A DNA stretch of 64,000 nt, from NCBI RefSeq assembly GCF_000993785.3, contig NZ_CP009922.3:4278001-4342000 (forward strand). Direction: 5' to 3'. Under the pieces are notes generated by a model that had not been told where the DNA came from, did no database searches, and saw only the letters and a list, made by a program, of their open reading frames with translations. A program made the position numbers and the translations under genes. This stretch comes from Streptomyces xiamenensis (GTDB lineage: Bacteria > Actinomycetota > Actinomycetes > Streptomycetales > Streptomycetaceae). This document shows, piece by piece, positions 1 through 8,777 of the stretch (position 1 is the first letter of the stretch; each line of letters begins with the position of its first letter).

Positions 1-359
1 TGCTGCTGTTGCCCTTGGAGACGACCTCGACCACCAACTCCACCGAGCCCGGTTCCGCCAGCCAGTCGTCGGAGCCCTCGAAGGCGGCGTCACAGACCAT
101 CACGTCGGGCGTGGCGTAGTCATCGGGATCGTGCGGCAGCGCGACGGACGAGATCTGGAAAGGCAGCAGGTGCTCCGGAAGGGCCGGGATCAGCTGGCGA
201 AAGAGGTCGGTGATGATCCCGTTGTGCTTCCCGCACGGGGTCCGCGACATCATGAGGACTCCTCGGATGATCTCAGCACGCAGACCTGAGGCATCCTCCG
301 CGGCCTCGGCGGCGCGCCGCAGCGGAGTCATCCCGGGATTGGCGGTCATGGGTGTCATG
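1..359 (-). CDS. Uma2 family endonuclease (DUF820), C-terminus off the window
   Basis: Reading leftward from an ATG at 359 gives 119 residues without a stop before the window edge; a second in-frame ATG lies at 350. The segment has the Uma2/DUF820 layout: an N-terminal helix, a 'GLRAEIIRGVLMMS' strand pair, then 'PDVMVCD' (about residue 84) and 'VELVVEVVSKGN' (about 106), the core of the PD-(D/E)xK fold. Uma2 proteins are abundant, often multicopy, putative nucleases in streptomycetes; their biological role is not settled. The missing C-terminus prevents a check of the full catalytic set. Confidence 0.75.
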
Positions 360-457
360 GCATCCTACTACCGGTGCCGTTGAGTTCAACGACCCGGTCT
401 GTCACAGGTGGCGGACGCGCCTCATTCCCTGTCGGTCCTTTTCCGCATCGACGCTAC

Positions 458-1303
458 TCAGCCCGCCGCAGCGCGGTACGTCGCCGGGGTGATGCCGTAG
501 ACGCGGGTGAACCACCGCGTCAGGTGCGGCTGGTCGGCGAAGCCGCAGCTGGCCGCCGCCTCGGCGGGCGGGGTGCCGGTGGCCAGCAGGCGGCGGGCCG
601 CGCGCAGCCGCAGCAGGCGCTGGTAGTCGCTGGGCGGCATCCCGTACGCCGCGCGGAAGGCCCGGTACAGCGCGTACCGGCTGCATCCGGCGGCCCGCGC
701 CAGTTCGTCCGCGCCGATGTCCCGCTGCCAGCTGTCGTCCAGCAGCGTCCTGGCCCGGCGCGCCGCGTCCGTGCCGGCCCGGGCGGTGGCGATCCTCGGG
801 CGGGCGGTGGCGGCCTCGCGCACCAGGGCCGTCACCACCGAGCTGAGCCGTTCCTCGCGCACCAGCGTTCCCGCCCCGGCGACGAGCGCGTGGTGCAGCC
901 CCAGCAGCGCCCGGTACAGCGCCGGGGCGTGCCGCACCGGCCGGTCGAACAGCGGCAGTCCGCGCTCTGTACCGCCCCCGGCGTCCGCGAGGACCTCGCG
1001 CACCACCGAGGGGTGCAGATGCATGATCCGGTACGTGAAGCCCAGCTCCGCCGCGGTCCGCCCGTCGTGCGGGTCGTCCGGGTTGAACGCCATCACCATG
1101 CCCGCGCTGCTGGTGTGTTCCGCACCCCGGCAGCGGAAGCGCTGCGCGCCGGACTCGGTGACCGCGAAGGAGTACGCGTCGTGGCTGTGCCGGTGGAAGA
1201 CGTGGCGGGTGAAGTGGGCCCGCATCGCCTCCAGCGGGCGCTCGGGGTCCCGCCAGTAGCGGACCCAGTCCTGCTCCGGCGCGCCGGTCGGGGTCGTGCT
1301 CAT
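458..1303 (-). CDS. AraC family transcriptional regulator
   Basis: A 281-residue protein from the ATG at 1303; an upstream in-frame ATG at 1330 is possible but adds only nine basic residues. The N-terminal half has an AraC-type cupin sensor ('HRHSHDAYSFAVTESGAQRF'). The C-terminal 100 residues carry two helix-turn-helix units, ending in the signature 'ADQPHLTRWFTRVYGITPATYR'. It is divergent from the DUF2000 gene at 1376 across a 72-bp gap, which suggests that the regulator controls that neighbour. The ligand is unknown. Confidence 0.9.
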   Translation of the reverse strand: MSTTPTGAPEQDWVRYWRDPERPLEAMRAHFTRHVFHRHSHDAYSFAVTESGAQRFRCRGAEHTSSAGMVMAFNPDDPHDGRTAAELGFTYRIMHLHPSVVREVLADAGGGTERGLPLFDRPVRHAPALYRALLGLHHALVAGAGTLVREERLSSVVTALVREAATARPRIATARAGTDAARRARTLLDDSWQRDIGADELARAAGCSRYALYRAFRAAYGMPPSDYQRLLRLRAARRLLATGTPPAEAAASCGFADQPHLTRWFTRVYGITPATYRAAAG

Positions 1304-1375
1304 CCCGCGAGTGTGCCGCCCGGCGCGCACCAGCGTTCAAGACGTCCGGCCGGTGGACGCCGCAGGATCACCGGC

Positions 1376-1789
1376 ATGCGTTTCGACACCAAGGCAGCCG
1401 TGGTGGTCCGCGAGGATCTCGCGGACTGGCAGAAGCTGAATGTGACCGCTTTCCTCTCCTCCGGCATCGCGCACGCCACCGACGACGTCATGGGCTCCGA
1501 GGCCTACGCGGACGCCTCGGGCAACCAGTACCTGCGGCTGCTGCGCGAGCCGGTGCTCGTCTTCGCGGCGGACGGCGCCGCCCTTGCCCGTACCCACGCG
1601 CGGGCGCTCTCCCGGGGCCTGGCCGTCGCCGTGTACACGGAGGACATGTTCGCCACCGGGAACGACGCCGACAACCGGGCGGCGGTGCGCTCCGTCGAGG
1701 CCGGGAAGCTGAACCTCGTCGGGCTGGGGCTCTACGGGCCGCGCACCCCGGTCGACAAGGTGGTCAAGGGCCTCACGCTGCACGGGTAG
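1376..1789 (+). CDS. DUF2000 family protein
   Basis: A 137-residue protein starting at the ATG at 1376. The open frame extends upstream to 374, but that part only mirrors the AraC gene on the other strand. The sequence ('VREDLADWQKLNVTAF', 'AYADASGNQYLRLLREPVLVFAADG', 'LVGLGLYGPRTPVDKVVKGL') matches the DUF2000 family, small alpha/beta proteins with no established reaction. The divergent arrangement with an AraC regulator suggests a regulator-target pair. Its 3' end overlaps the convergent GNAT gene by 17 bp. Confidence 0.85.
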   Translation: MRFDTKAAVVVREDLADWQKLNVTAFLSSGIAHATDDVMGSEAYADASGNQYLRLLREPVLVFAADGAALARTHARALSRGLAVAVYTEDMFATGNDADNRAAVRSVEAGKLNLVGLGLYGPRTPVDKVVKGLTLHG

Positions 1790-2312
1790 TGGACCAGACC
1801 TCCTTGGGGGGCGCGTCGTGCGGCGTCAGCTGACCGGTCTTGGTCCAGTTCCAGGACTGGTACGCGGTGCGCGCCACCGTGTCTCCCGGCGCCAGCAGGG
1901 CCAGCGCCACCTGGGGGGTGGCGCGGGCCAGCAGGTCGCTCAGCATGCGCGAGGCCACCCGCTCCCGGCGGCGCGAGGGGACCACCATCAGCTCGGCGAC
2001 CACGAAGACCTGCCGGGAGCCGGCCAGTTCGTCGATCTCGACGGGGACATCCTCGAACTCCCGCCACCAGGCCGAGTCGCGCTCCACCCGGTACCCGTAC
2101 GCGGCGCCCACCAGCGCCGGATCGCTGGCCAGGAGCAGGTCGAAGTCCTCCTGCTGGACGTCGTGGTCGGTCAGCCGCCGGATGAAATCCTGCCGTTCCA
2201 GCGGCACCTCGCCGAACGCGTCGCGGTAGGCCGCGTTGTGGATGTCGGCGATCTGCTCGCGCTGGGACTCCGCCTGCCACCGGCTGAGCCGCCGCAGAAA
2301 GACCATGCCCAT
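1773..2312 (-). CDS. GNAT family N-acetyltransferase
   Basis: About 179 residues from the ATG at 2312; the open frame continues to 2417, but that stretch covers the promoter region of the divergent reductase gene. 'FVVAELMVVPSRRRERVASRMLSDLLARA' looks like GNAT motif A, the acetyl-CoA pyrophosphate loop, and 'ARTAYQSWNWTKTGQL' the C-terminal beta bulge. The acceptor substrate cannot be told. It converges with DUF2000 (17-bp overlap) and is divergent from the MDR reductase gene. Confidence 0.75.
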   Translation of the reverse strand: MGMVFLRRLSRWQAESQREQIADIHNAAYRDAFGEVPLERQDFIRRLTDHDVQQEDFDLLLASDPALVGAAYGYRVERDSAWWREFEDVPVEIDELAGSRQVFVVAELMVVPSRRRERVASRMLSDLLARATPQVALALLAPGDTVARTAYQSWNWTKTGQLTPHDAPPKEVWSTTRAA

Positions 2313-2415
2313 CTGTGCCTCCCCGAACTGCTGTGGGCCTCCTGGTCGGAGGCGACCTCTCATCGTCCCACCGAAGTACCTCCCTGCGGAACGGCCAAGG
2401 GATAGCGTTGACCTC

Positions 2416-3354
2416 ATGTTTGCCGCCTACGCAGCACGCCTGGATGCCGAAGACCCGCTGTCCGCCCTGGAACTGGGGGAGCGGCCCGAGCCGGAGGTGC
2501 CGCCGGGCTGGACGGTGGTGCGGTTGCGGGCGGCGGCGCTCAACCACCACGATCTGTGGTCACTGCGCGGGGTGGGGCTGGACGCCGGGTCGCTGCCGAT
2601 GATCCTGGGGTGCGACGGCGCCGGTGTCGACGAGGACGGCAACGAAGTGGTGGTGTACCCGGTGATCGGCGGCGCGCGCCGCACCCTGCTGTCCGAGAAG
2701 TACCAGGGCACCCTCGCCGAGCGGGTCGCGGTGCCGGCCGGCAATGTGCTGCCCAAGCCGCCCGCGCTGTCCTTCGAGGAGGCCGCGGCGCTGCCCACGG
2801 CCTGGCTGACGGCGTACCGCATGCTGTTCACCAAGGCCGGGGTGCGGCCGGGGGACAGCGTGCTGGTGCAGGGCGCGGGCGGGGGAGTGGCGACGGCCGC
2901 GATCGTGCTGGGCGCGGCGGCCGGGCTGCGGATGTTCGTGACCGGCCGGGAGGAGCACAAGCGGCGCCGGGCGCTGGAGTTGGGCGCCGAGGCGGTCTTC
3001 GAGCCGGGCGTCCGGCTGCCGCACCGGATGGACGCGGTGCTGGAGACGGTGGGTGCCGCCACCTGGTCGCACTCGCTGAAGTCCCTGCGGCCCGGGGGGA
3101 CCGTGGTGATCTCCGGGGCCACCAGCGGGCCCAACCCGCCGGCCGCCGAGTTGCAGCGGATCTTCTTCCTGGAGCTGACGGTGGCAGGCTCCACGATGGG
3201 CACGCGGGAGGAGTTGGCGGGGCTGCTCGGCTTCTGCGCCGCCAAGGGGGTGCGGCCCGTCATCGACACGGTGCTGCCGCTGGACCGGGCCCGCGAGGGG
3301 TTCGCGCGGATGGCCGCCGGTGATCTCTACGGGAAGATCGTGTTCACGGTCTGA
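2416..3354 (+). CDS. Zinc-binding-type MDR dehydrogenase / quinone oxidoreductase
   Basis: A 312-residue medium-chain dehydrogenase/reductase. The GroES-like N-terminal domain ('VVRLRAAALNHHDLWSLRGVG', 'LGCDGAGVD') is followed by a Rossmann domain with the nucleotide-binding turn 'VLVQGAGGGVATAAIVLGAA'. The structural zinc cysteine cluster of alcohol dehydrogenases is not apparent, so a quinone- or enone-reducing enzyme is more likely than an alcohol dehydrogenase. The ATG at 2416 is chosen because the upstream extension mirrors the GNAT gene. It stands alone and ends at a shared terminator-like region. Confidence 0.87.
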   Translation: MFAAYAARLDAEDPLSALELGERPEPEVPPGWTVVRLRAAALNHHDLWSLRGVGLDAGSLPMILGCDGAGVDEDGNEVVVYPVIGGARRTLLSEKYQGTLAERVAVPAGNVLPKPPALSFEEAAALPTAWLTAYRMLFTKAGVRPGDSVLVQGAGGGVATAAIVLGAAAGLRMFVTGREEHKRRRALELGAEAVFEPGVRLPHRMDAVLETVGAATWSHSLKSLRPGGTVVISGATSGPNPPAAELQRIFFLELTVAGSTMGTREELAGLLGFCAAKGVRPVIDTVLPLDRAREGFARMAAGDLYGKIVFTV

Positions 3355-3369
3355 GGCGGTGCGCGGCGC

Positions 3370-3413
3370 GGCGGGGCCTGATGGAGCCGGAGTGGGGCCG
3401 AACGGGCCCCGCC
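3370..3413. terminator. Bidirectional terminator-like hairpins between convergent genes
   Basis: The 60-bp gap between the convergent MDR and GntR genes contains nested inverted repeats: a 9-bp outer pair (3370-3378 with 3405-3413) and a competing 6-bp hairpin (3394-3399 with 3405-3410, 5-nt loop). There is no T-run, as usual for actinobacterial terminators. The position between two stop codons supports the call. Confidence 0.5.
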
Positions 3414-3414
3414 G

Positions 3415-4167
3415 TCAGCTCGCGTGCTCCATCGCCGCGCTGAGCCGCTCGTTGGCCATCCGCATGTGTTCGGCCATGGCGCGGTCGGCGCCCTCGGGGT
3501 CCCGGTCGCGGATGGCCTTCAGGATGGCGTCGTGCTCGCACAGGGTGCCGCTGACGGTGCCCTCGATGTCGCTGACCCGCTCCATCCACACCTGGAGCAG
3601 CGCCCGGATGCTGTGCAGGATGTCGCTGAGGACGGTGTTCCCGGCGATCCGCGCGGTCTCCAGGTGGAACGCGATGTCCGCCTCGATGAACGCCTTGGCG
3701 TCGCCGCCCGCGTCCCGCATGTGCTGAAGGTGCTCCTCCAGCAGGACGACGTCCGCGTCCGAGGTGCGCTGCGCGGCCAGCCGGGCCGAGACGGCCTCCA
3801 TGTGGGTGCGGACCTCGACCAGGTCGCGGGTGCGCCGCTGGCCCAGCATGAGGCCCCAGTTGATGGCGCGGGGCAGGAATTCCGAGGTGCCCTCGCGCAC
3901 GTACGAGCCGGAGCCGGGACGTATCTCGATGATGCCGAGCACGTCCAGCGCGGACAGCGCGCCGCGCACGCTGGAGCGGGCGACGCCCAGCGCCTCGGCG
4001 AGCTGGCGTTCCGCGGGCAGCCTGGTGCCGGGCCGGATGTCGCCGGAGGTCAGATGGTCGAGCAGCCGCTTGGCGACCTCGCTGACGGAGGACTCCCGCA
4101 CCACGGGGCGCAGGAGCTGGGCCAAGTCGGTGGTGGCGGCGGGCTGCTGATCTGACTGGGTGGTCAC
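3415..4167 (-). CDS. GntR/FadR family (FCD) regulator of the catabolic operon
   Basis: About 250 residues from the GTG at 4167. The N-terminal winged helix ('IRPGTRLPAERQLAEALGVARSSVRGALSALDVLGIIEIRPGSGSYV', split over two helices) is typical GntR. The C-terminal FCD domain ('EADIAFHLETARIAGN', 'LCEHDAILKAIRDRDPEGADRAMAEHM') carries the Asp/His metal and ligand residues that bind small acids or sugar acids in this family. It is divergent from the MFS-to-transketolase operon, with palindromes in the gap. It is therefore the probable repressor, released by a pathway acid or a tetrulose intermediate. No Shine-Dalgarno sequence is visible. Confidence 0.9.
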   Translation of the reverse strand: MTTQSDQQPAATTDLAQLLRPVVRESSVSEVAKRLLDHLTSGDIRPGTRLPAERQLAEALGVARSSVRGALSALDVLGIIEIRPGSGSYVREGTSEFLPRAINWGLMLGQRRTRDLVEVRTHMEAVSARLAAQRTSDADVVLLEEHLQHMRDAGGDAKAFIEADIAFHLETARIAGNTVLSDILHSIRALLQVWMERVSDIEGTVSGTLCEHDAILKAIRDRDPEGADRAMAEHMRMANERLSAAMEHAS

Positions 4168-4285
4168 GCACACCAGTACACCAGATGGACGGCGTGCGCA
4201 GCGACGGCCGCGATCCATCCGAAATGTTCAGCGGAACGTCAAGTGTGGGGATACAGCCCGTTATGTGATATTCATCACTCCGATG

Positions 4286-4300
4286 AATTGGTGACCAATT
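4286..4300. promoter_or_regulatory. Palindromic operator candidate for the GntR regulator
   Basis: A perfect palindrome, AATTGG-TGA-CCAATT, of the TGGT-N-ACCA style used by FadR-type regulators, lies in the 240-bp gap between the divergent GntR gene and the operon. A second inverted repeat, GTGAT-N4-ATCAC, lies at 4265-4278. Both are strikingly A/T-rich for this genome. Binding by the adjacent regulator is inferred from form and position only. Confidence 0.5.
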
Positions 4301-4407
4301 TACCAGTTGAGGCTTAGCGTGTCCGCAGTCCGGCAGAGAGCCGCCGCTCATGGCACTGCCGGAAGGACCCACCCGGACGGAGTTGTCCGGCGAGCCGAGG
4401 AGTCACC

Positions 4408-5793
4408 ATGGGTGCTGACGCCCACACCACGCCAGTGGAGAGATCTGCGATCAAGAAGATCTCGATCCGTCTGGTGCCCTTCGTGGCACTGATGTTCTTC
4501 GTGAACTATCTGGACCGGACGGCCATATCCTTCGCCGAGCCCAACGGCATGGGCGACGACCTGGCCCTCACCGCCGCCCAGTTCGGCTTCGCGTCCGGGA
4601 TCTTCTTCCTCGGCTACATCGTGCTGGAAGTGCCCAGCAACATGGCCCTGCACCGGTTCGGAGCCCGCCGCTGGCTGGCCCGGATCATGGTCACCTGGGG
4701 CGTCGTCTCGCTGCTGTTCACCTGGGTGGACAGCACCGGCCAGCTCTACGTGCTGCGCTTCCTGCTGGGTGTCGCCGAGGCCGGGTTCTTCCCCGGCGCG
4801 ATCCTCTTCCTCAGCCAGTGGGTGCCCGGCCGCCACCGCACCAAGATCCTCGGGCTGTTCTACCTGGCCCAGCCGCTGACCACCGTTCTCGGCGCCCCGC
4901 TCGCCGGCTGGCTCATCGGCCACCACGGGCTGTTCGGCCTCGAGGGCTGGCGCGTGATGTTCCTGTTCGTGTCGATCCCCGCCATCGTGCTCGGCATCGT
5001 CGCCTGGTTCTACCTGAGCGACCGGCCCGCCGAGGCGAAGTGGCTCACCCCCGCCGAGCAGGAGTGGCTGACCACCAAGCTGGAGGAGGAGAGCGAGGGC
5101 AAGACCGGCGCCAAGGCGAACCACGGCAAGGACGCCCTCAAGGCCGCCTTCACCAACGCCCGCGTGTGGGTGCTCGGCCTGGTCTACTTCGGCTTCATCT
5201 ACGGTCTGTACGCGCTCGCCTTCTTCCTGCCGACGATCATCAGCGGCTTCCAGGAGCAGTACGACACCACCTTCTCCGTGATGGACAAGGCCTGGATCAC
5301 CGCCATCCCGTACCTGCCGGCCGCCGTCGCCCTGTTCTTCTGGACCCGGCACGCCACCAAGCACGGCACCCGCACCTGGCACATCGCCGGGCCCGCGATC
5401 GTCGGCGGTCTCTCCATCCCGCTGGCCCTGTACATGGGCTCGCCCGCCGCGACCGTCGCCGTGATCACCATCACCGCGTGCGCGATCTTCGCCGCCCTGC
5501 CGGTGTTCTGGTCCGTGCCCTCCCGGTTCCTCACCGGTGCCGCCGCCGCGGCCGGTATCGCGCTGATCAACACGATGGGCAACATCGCCGGCTTCGGCGC
5601 CAGCTACTTCACCGGCTGGATCCGGGACTGGACCGGCAGCTACTACGCGTCCCTGTACGTCGTCGGCTTCTTCATGCTGCTGTCCGCCGTACTGATCATC
5701 TCCCTCGCCGCCCGTGACGGCCGCACCACCGACCAGGTGGCCGGCGACGGGGACGGCGGCGGCGACCGTGAGCCAGTGGAGGCCGCCCGATGA
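4408..5793 (+). CDS. MFS transporter (anion:cation symporter type), probable apionate/sugar-acid importer
   Basis: A 461-residue major facilitator with about 12 membrane helices. The N-terminal part 'MFFVNYLDRTAISFAEPNGM' and 'GYIVLEVPSNMALHRFGARRW' is characteristic of the ACS family, which carries organic and sugar acids such as glucarate and tartrate in symport with cations. A good Shine-Dalgarno (GAGGAG at about 4397) precedes the ATG. It is the first gene of the operon and overlaps the kinase gene by 4 bp (ATGA). The family and the downstream enzymes together suggest uptake of D-apionate or a related acid; the substrate is inferred. Confidence 0.88.
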   Translation: MGADAHTTPVERSAIKKISIRLVPFVALMFFVNYLDRTAISFAEPNGMGDDLALTAAQFGFASGIFFLGYIVLEVPSNMALHRFGARRWLARIMVTWGVVSLLFTWVDSTGQLYVLRFLLGVAEAGFFPGAILFLSQWVPGRHRTKILGLFYLAQPLTTVLGAPLAGWLIGHHGLFGLEGWRVMFLFVSIPAIVLGIVAWFYLSDRPAEAKWLTPAEQEWLTTKLEEESEGKTGAKANHGKDALKAAFTNARVWVLGLVYFGFIYGLYALAFFLPTIISGFQEQYDTTFSVMDKAWITAIPYLPAAVALFFWTRHATKHGTRTWHIAGPAIVGGLSIPLALYMGSPAATVAVITITACAIFAALPVFWSVPSRFLTGAAAAAGIALINTMGNIAGFGASYFTGWIRDWTGSYYASLYVVGFFMLLSAVLIISLAARDGRTTDQVAGDGDGGGDREPVEAAR

Positions 5794-7535
5794 CCCGACT
5801 GTTCAACGACCCCGCCGCCTTCGCGGACGAGGCCCTCGCGGGCTTCGTCGCGGCACACCGCCGCTGGGTACGCCCGGTGACGGGCGGGGTGGTCCGCGCC
5901 GGGGGCACCCCGGCCGGGCAGGTCGCGGTCGTCATCGGCGGCGGCTCGGGTCACTACCCGGCCTTCTCCGGCCTGGTCGGCGCGGGCCTGGCCCACGGCG
6001 CGGCGGTCGGCAACGTCTTCGCCTCGCCCTCCGCGCAGCAGATCCGCACCGTCGCGAAGGCGGCGGACGGCGGCGCCGGCGTGCTGCTGATGTTCGGCAA
6101 CTACGCCGGGGACGTCCTGCACTTCGGGCAGGCCGCCGACCGGCTCACCGCCGAGGGCGTACGGGCCGAGACCTTCGCCGTCACCGACGACATCTCCAGC
6201 GCCCCGGCCGCCGAGCACACCAAGCGGCGCGGCATCGCCGGCGACCTGCCCGTCTTCAAGGCGGCGTCCGCCGCCGCCGAGGCCGGGCTGCCGCTGGACG
6301 AGGTCATCGCGGTCGCCGCGCACGCCAACGCCCGCACCCGCTCCTTCGGCATAGCCTTCTCCGGCTGCACCCTGCCGGGCGCCGGCCAGCCGCTGTTCAC
6401 CGTCCCCGAGGGGCGGATGGCGGTCGGCCTGGGCATCCACGGCGAACCCGGCATCGGCGAGGAGGCTCTGCCCAGCGCGGACCGGGCCGCCGAACTGCTC
6501 GTCGCCAGCCTGCTGAACGAACTCCCCGACGGCGTCGACGCCCCGCGCGGGCGCCGCGCCGCCGTCATCCTCAACGGGCTCGGCTCGGTGAAGTACGAAG
6601 AGCTGTTCGTCGTCTACCACCGCGTCGCCCAGCTCCTGGAAGAAGCCGGCGTCACCGCCGTCGAGCCCGAGGTCGGCGAACTCGTCACCAGCTTCGACAT
6701 GGCCGGCGTCTCGCTGACCCTGACCTGGCTCGACGAGCGGCTCGAAACGCTGTGGACCGCGCCCGCCGACACCCCCGCCTACCGCAAGGGAGCCGTGGCC
6801 GCCCCCACGGAGCCCGCCGCGGCGGCCGAACCCGCCGAGGGTGCCGAGACCGAGGACGTCATCCCCGACGCCACCCCCGCCTCCCGGCAGGCCGCCGAAA
6901 CCGCCGCCGCCGCGCTGCGCGTCATCGCCGCCACCGTCGAGGAGCACGCCGACGCACTCGGCCGCATCGACGCCGTCGCCGGCGACGGCGACCACGGCAT
7001 CGGCATGCTGCGCGGCGCCACCGCCGCCGACACCGCCGCCCGCACCGCGCACGAGCGCGGCGCGGGCGCCGGCACCGTCCTGCACCGCGCCGCCGACGCC
7101 TGGGCCGACCGGGCCGGCGGCACCTCCGGCGCCCTGTGGGGCACCATCCTGCACGCGGTCGGCGACGCCCTCGGCGACACCGAACGGCCCACCGCCGCCA
7201 CCGTCTCCGCCGGCGTCACCCGCGCCTGCGACGAGGTGCGGCGGATCGGCGGAGCCCAGGTCGGCGACAAGACCATGGTCGATGTCCTCGTCCCGTTCGC
7301 CGACACGCTCGCCGTCGAGACCGCCGCCGGTGCCCGCACCGCCGCCGCCTGGGACCGCGCCGCGACCGCCGCCACCACGGCCGCCGCCGCCACCGCCGAT
7401 CTGCTGCCGCAGATGGGCCGCGCCCGCCCGCACGCCGAGAAGTCCCTCGGCACTCCCGACGCCGGCGCCCACTCGCTCGCCCTCATCGTCCGCGCCGTGC
7501 ACGGCGTCCTCACCGACACCACCGGGGAAAACTGA
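5790..7535 (+). CDS. lerK: Dihydroxyacetone-kinase-family kinase, probable L-erythrulose 1-kinase
   Basis: A 581-residue single-chain DAK kinase. The DhaK-like half (1-330) has 'VIGGGSGHYPAFSGLVGAGL' and 'GLGIHGEPGIGEE', whose His forms the hemiaminal with the ketose carbonyl. A linker rich in Ala/Glu/Pro (about 330-360) leads to a DhaL-like half with the Mg-ATP motif 'AVAGDGDHGIGM' and 'GGTSGALWGTIL'. The family phosphorylates dihydroxyacetone or erythrulose. Because tetrulose-phosphate isomerases follow directly, L-erythrulose is the more likely substrate (LerK type). Dihydroxyacetone or D-erythrulose kinase remain alternatives. It starts inside the MFS stop codon and ends 1 bp before the RpiB-like gene. 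Confidence 0.78.
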   Translation: MTRLFNDPAAFADEALAGFVAAHRRWVRPVTGGVVRAGGTPAGQVAVVIGGGSGHYPAFSGLVGAGLAHGAAVGNVFASPSAQQIRTVAKAADGGAGVLLMFGNYAGDVLHFGQAADRLTAEGVRAETFAVTDDISSAPAAEHTKRRGIAGDLPVFKAASAAAEAGLPLDEVIAVAAHANARTRSFGIAFSGCTLPGAGQPLFTVPEGRMAVGLGIHGEPGIGEEALPSADRAAELLVASLLNELPDGVDAPRGRRAAVILNGLGSVKYEELFVVYHRVAQLLEEAGVTAVEPEVGELVTSFDMAGVSLTLTWLDERLETLWTAPADTPAYRKGAVAAPTEPAAAAEPAEGAETEDVIPDATPASRQAAETAAAALRVIAATVEEHADALGRIDAVAGDGDHGIGMLRGATAADTAARTAHERGAGAGTVLHRAADAWADRAGGTSGALWGTILHAVGDALGDTERPTAATVSAGVTRACDEVRRIGGAQVGDKTMVDVLVPFADTLAVETAAGARTAAAWDRAATAATTAAAATADLLPQMGRARPHAEKSLGTPDAGAHSLALIVRAVHGVLTDTTGEN

Positions 7536-7536
7536 G

Positions 7537-8016
7537 ATGACCGACAAGCTCCGCATCGTCGTCGGCTGCGACGACGCCGGCTACCAGTACAAGGAAGCCC
7601 TCAAGAAGGACCTGGAGGCGTCCGGCCTGGTCGCCTCGGTCACCGACGTGGGCGTGGACGCCGACGGACACACCGCCTACCCCACCATCGCGATAGCCGC
7701 CGCCGAGATCGTCGCGCGCGGCGACGCCGACCGCGCGCTGCTGGTGTGCGGCACCGGCCTGGGCGTGGCCATCGCCGCCAACAAGGTCAAGGGCATCCGC
7801 GCCGTCACCGCGCACGACTCCTTCTCCGTCGAGCGCGCCATCCTCTCCAACAACGCCCAGGTCCTCACCTTCGGCCAGCGCGTCATCGGCCTCGAACTCG
7901 CCCGCCGCCTGGCCCGCGAATGGCTCACCTACCGCTTCGACACCGCATCGGCGTCGGCCGGCAAGGTCCAGCTGATGTGCGACTACGAGGACCAGCAGGA
8001 CAGCGAGGCCGCCTGA
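7537..8016 (+). CDS. derI: RpiB/LacAB-family isomerase, probable D-erythrulose 4-phosphate isomerase
   Basis: A 159-residue RpiB-fold protein. The N-terminal loop 'GCDDAGYQYKEALKK' is a variant of the RpiB substrate loop, and 'LLVCGTGLGVAIAANKVKGIRA' carries the catalytic Cys and phosphate-binding residues. DerI and EryI enzymes of this family convert D-erythrulose 4-phosphate to D-erythrose 4-phosphate. That role fits between the TIM-like isomerase and the transketolase. Ribose-5-phosphate isomerase B activity is the main alternative. The stop overlaps the next ATG (ATGA). Confidence 0.75.
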   Translation: MTDKLRIVVGCDDAGYQYKEALKKDLEASGLVASVTDVGVDADGHTAYPTIAIAAAEIVARGDADRALLVCGTGLGVAIAANKVKGIRAVTAHDSFSVERAILSNNAQVLTFGQRVIGLELARRLAREWLTYRFDTASASAGKVQLMCDYEDQQDSEAA

Positions 8017-8777
8017 TGACCACCCCTGACGCGCCCGTGCTGCTGGGGGTGAGCCTGAAGATGTACTTCGGCCACCGGCAGACACTGCGCTGGGCGGAAC
8101 AGGTCGCCGCACTCGCCACCCGCCACCCGGTCACCACGAGCGGCGCCGCCCGGATGTTCGTGCTGCCCGCCTTCCCCGCGATCGTCCCCGTCGCCGGCCT
8201 CCTCGCCGGCAGCGGCGTCGCCGTCGGCGCCCAGGACATCGCCACCGAGGACAGCGGCCCGTACACCGGCGAGGTCGGCGGCCCCTCCCTCGCCGAGATC
8301 GGCTGCCGCTACGCCGAGGTCGGCCACGCCGAACGCCGCCGTCTGTACGGCGAGGGCGACACCGTCGTGGCCGCCAAGACCGCCGCCGCACTGCGCAACG
8401 GCCTCACCCCCGTGCTGTGCGTCGGCGAACGCGACGAGGCCGACCCCGCCGAGGCCGCCCGCCGCACCGTCGCCGAGACCCAGCGGCTGCTGCACGGCCT
8501 GACCGGACCCGTCACCGTCGCCTACGAGCCGCAGTGGGCCATCGGCGCGCCCGAACCGGCCTCCGCCACCCACATCACCACCGTGTGCGGCGCGCTGCGC
8601 CAGTGGCTGGACGCCCAGCCGCAGCACGCCGGCTCCACCGTCATCTACGGCGGCAGCGCGGGCCCCGGCCTGCTCACCCGGATCGCGCCCGCCGCCGGCG
8701 GCCTGTTCCTGGGCCGCTTCGCCCACGAGGTCACCGCCATCGAGCGCATCCTCGACGAACTGGCCGAGGTGGCGTGA
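8016..8777 (+). CDS. lerI: Triose-phosphate-isomerase-like enzyme, probable L-erythrulose 1-phosphate isomerase
   Basis: A 253-residue TIM homolog. The catalytic set of triose-phosphate isomerase is kept: Lys in 'SLKMYF' (near 15), His in 'YAEVGHAERRRLYGE', Glu in 'VAYEPQWAIGAPEP', and the phosphate loop 'VIYGGSAGP'. The usual 'GHSERR' reads 'GHAERR' and the N-x-K motif lacks its Asn, as expected for a divergent paralogue. LerI/EryH enzymes of this family isomerise tetrulose phosphates. The operon position argues against the housekeeping glycolytic enzyme. Confidence 0.77.
   Translation: MTTPDAPVLLGVSLKMYFGHRQTLRWAEQVAALATRHPVTTSGAARMFVLPAFPAIVPVAGLLAGSGVAVGAQDIATEDSGPYTGEVGGPSLAEIGCRYAEVGHAERRRLYGEGDTVVAAKTAAALRNGLTPVLCVGERDEADPAEAARRTVAETQRLLHGLTGPVTVAYEPQWAIGAPEPASATHITTVCGALRQWLDAQPQHAGSTVIYGGSAGPGLLTRIAPAAGGLFLGRFAHEVTAIERILDELAEVA

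Noticed and set aside
374..1375. N-terminal extension of the DUF2000 protein
   Set aside because: The upstream part lies antisense to the AraC regulator and has Arg/Gly-rich composition. The DUF2000 similarity starts exactly at the ATG at 1376.
5643..7556. 637-residue minus-strand open frame across the kinase gene
   Set aside because: A Gly/Ala/Val-rich shadow without any recognisable family; the plus strand encodes a complete DAK kinase.
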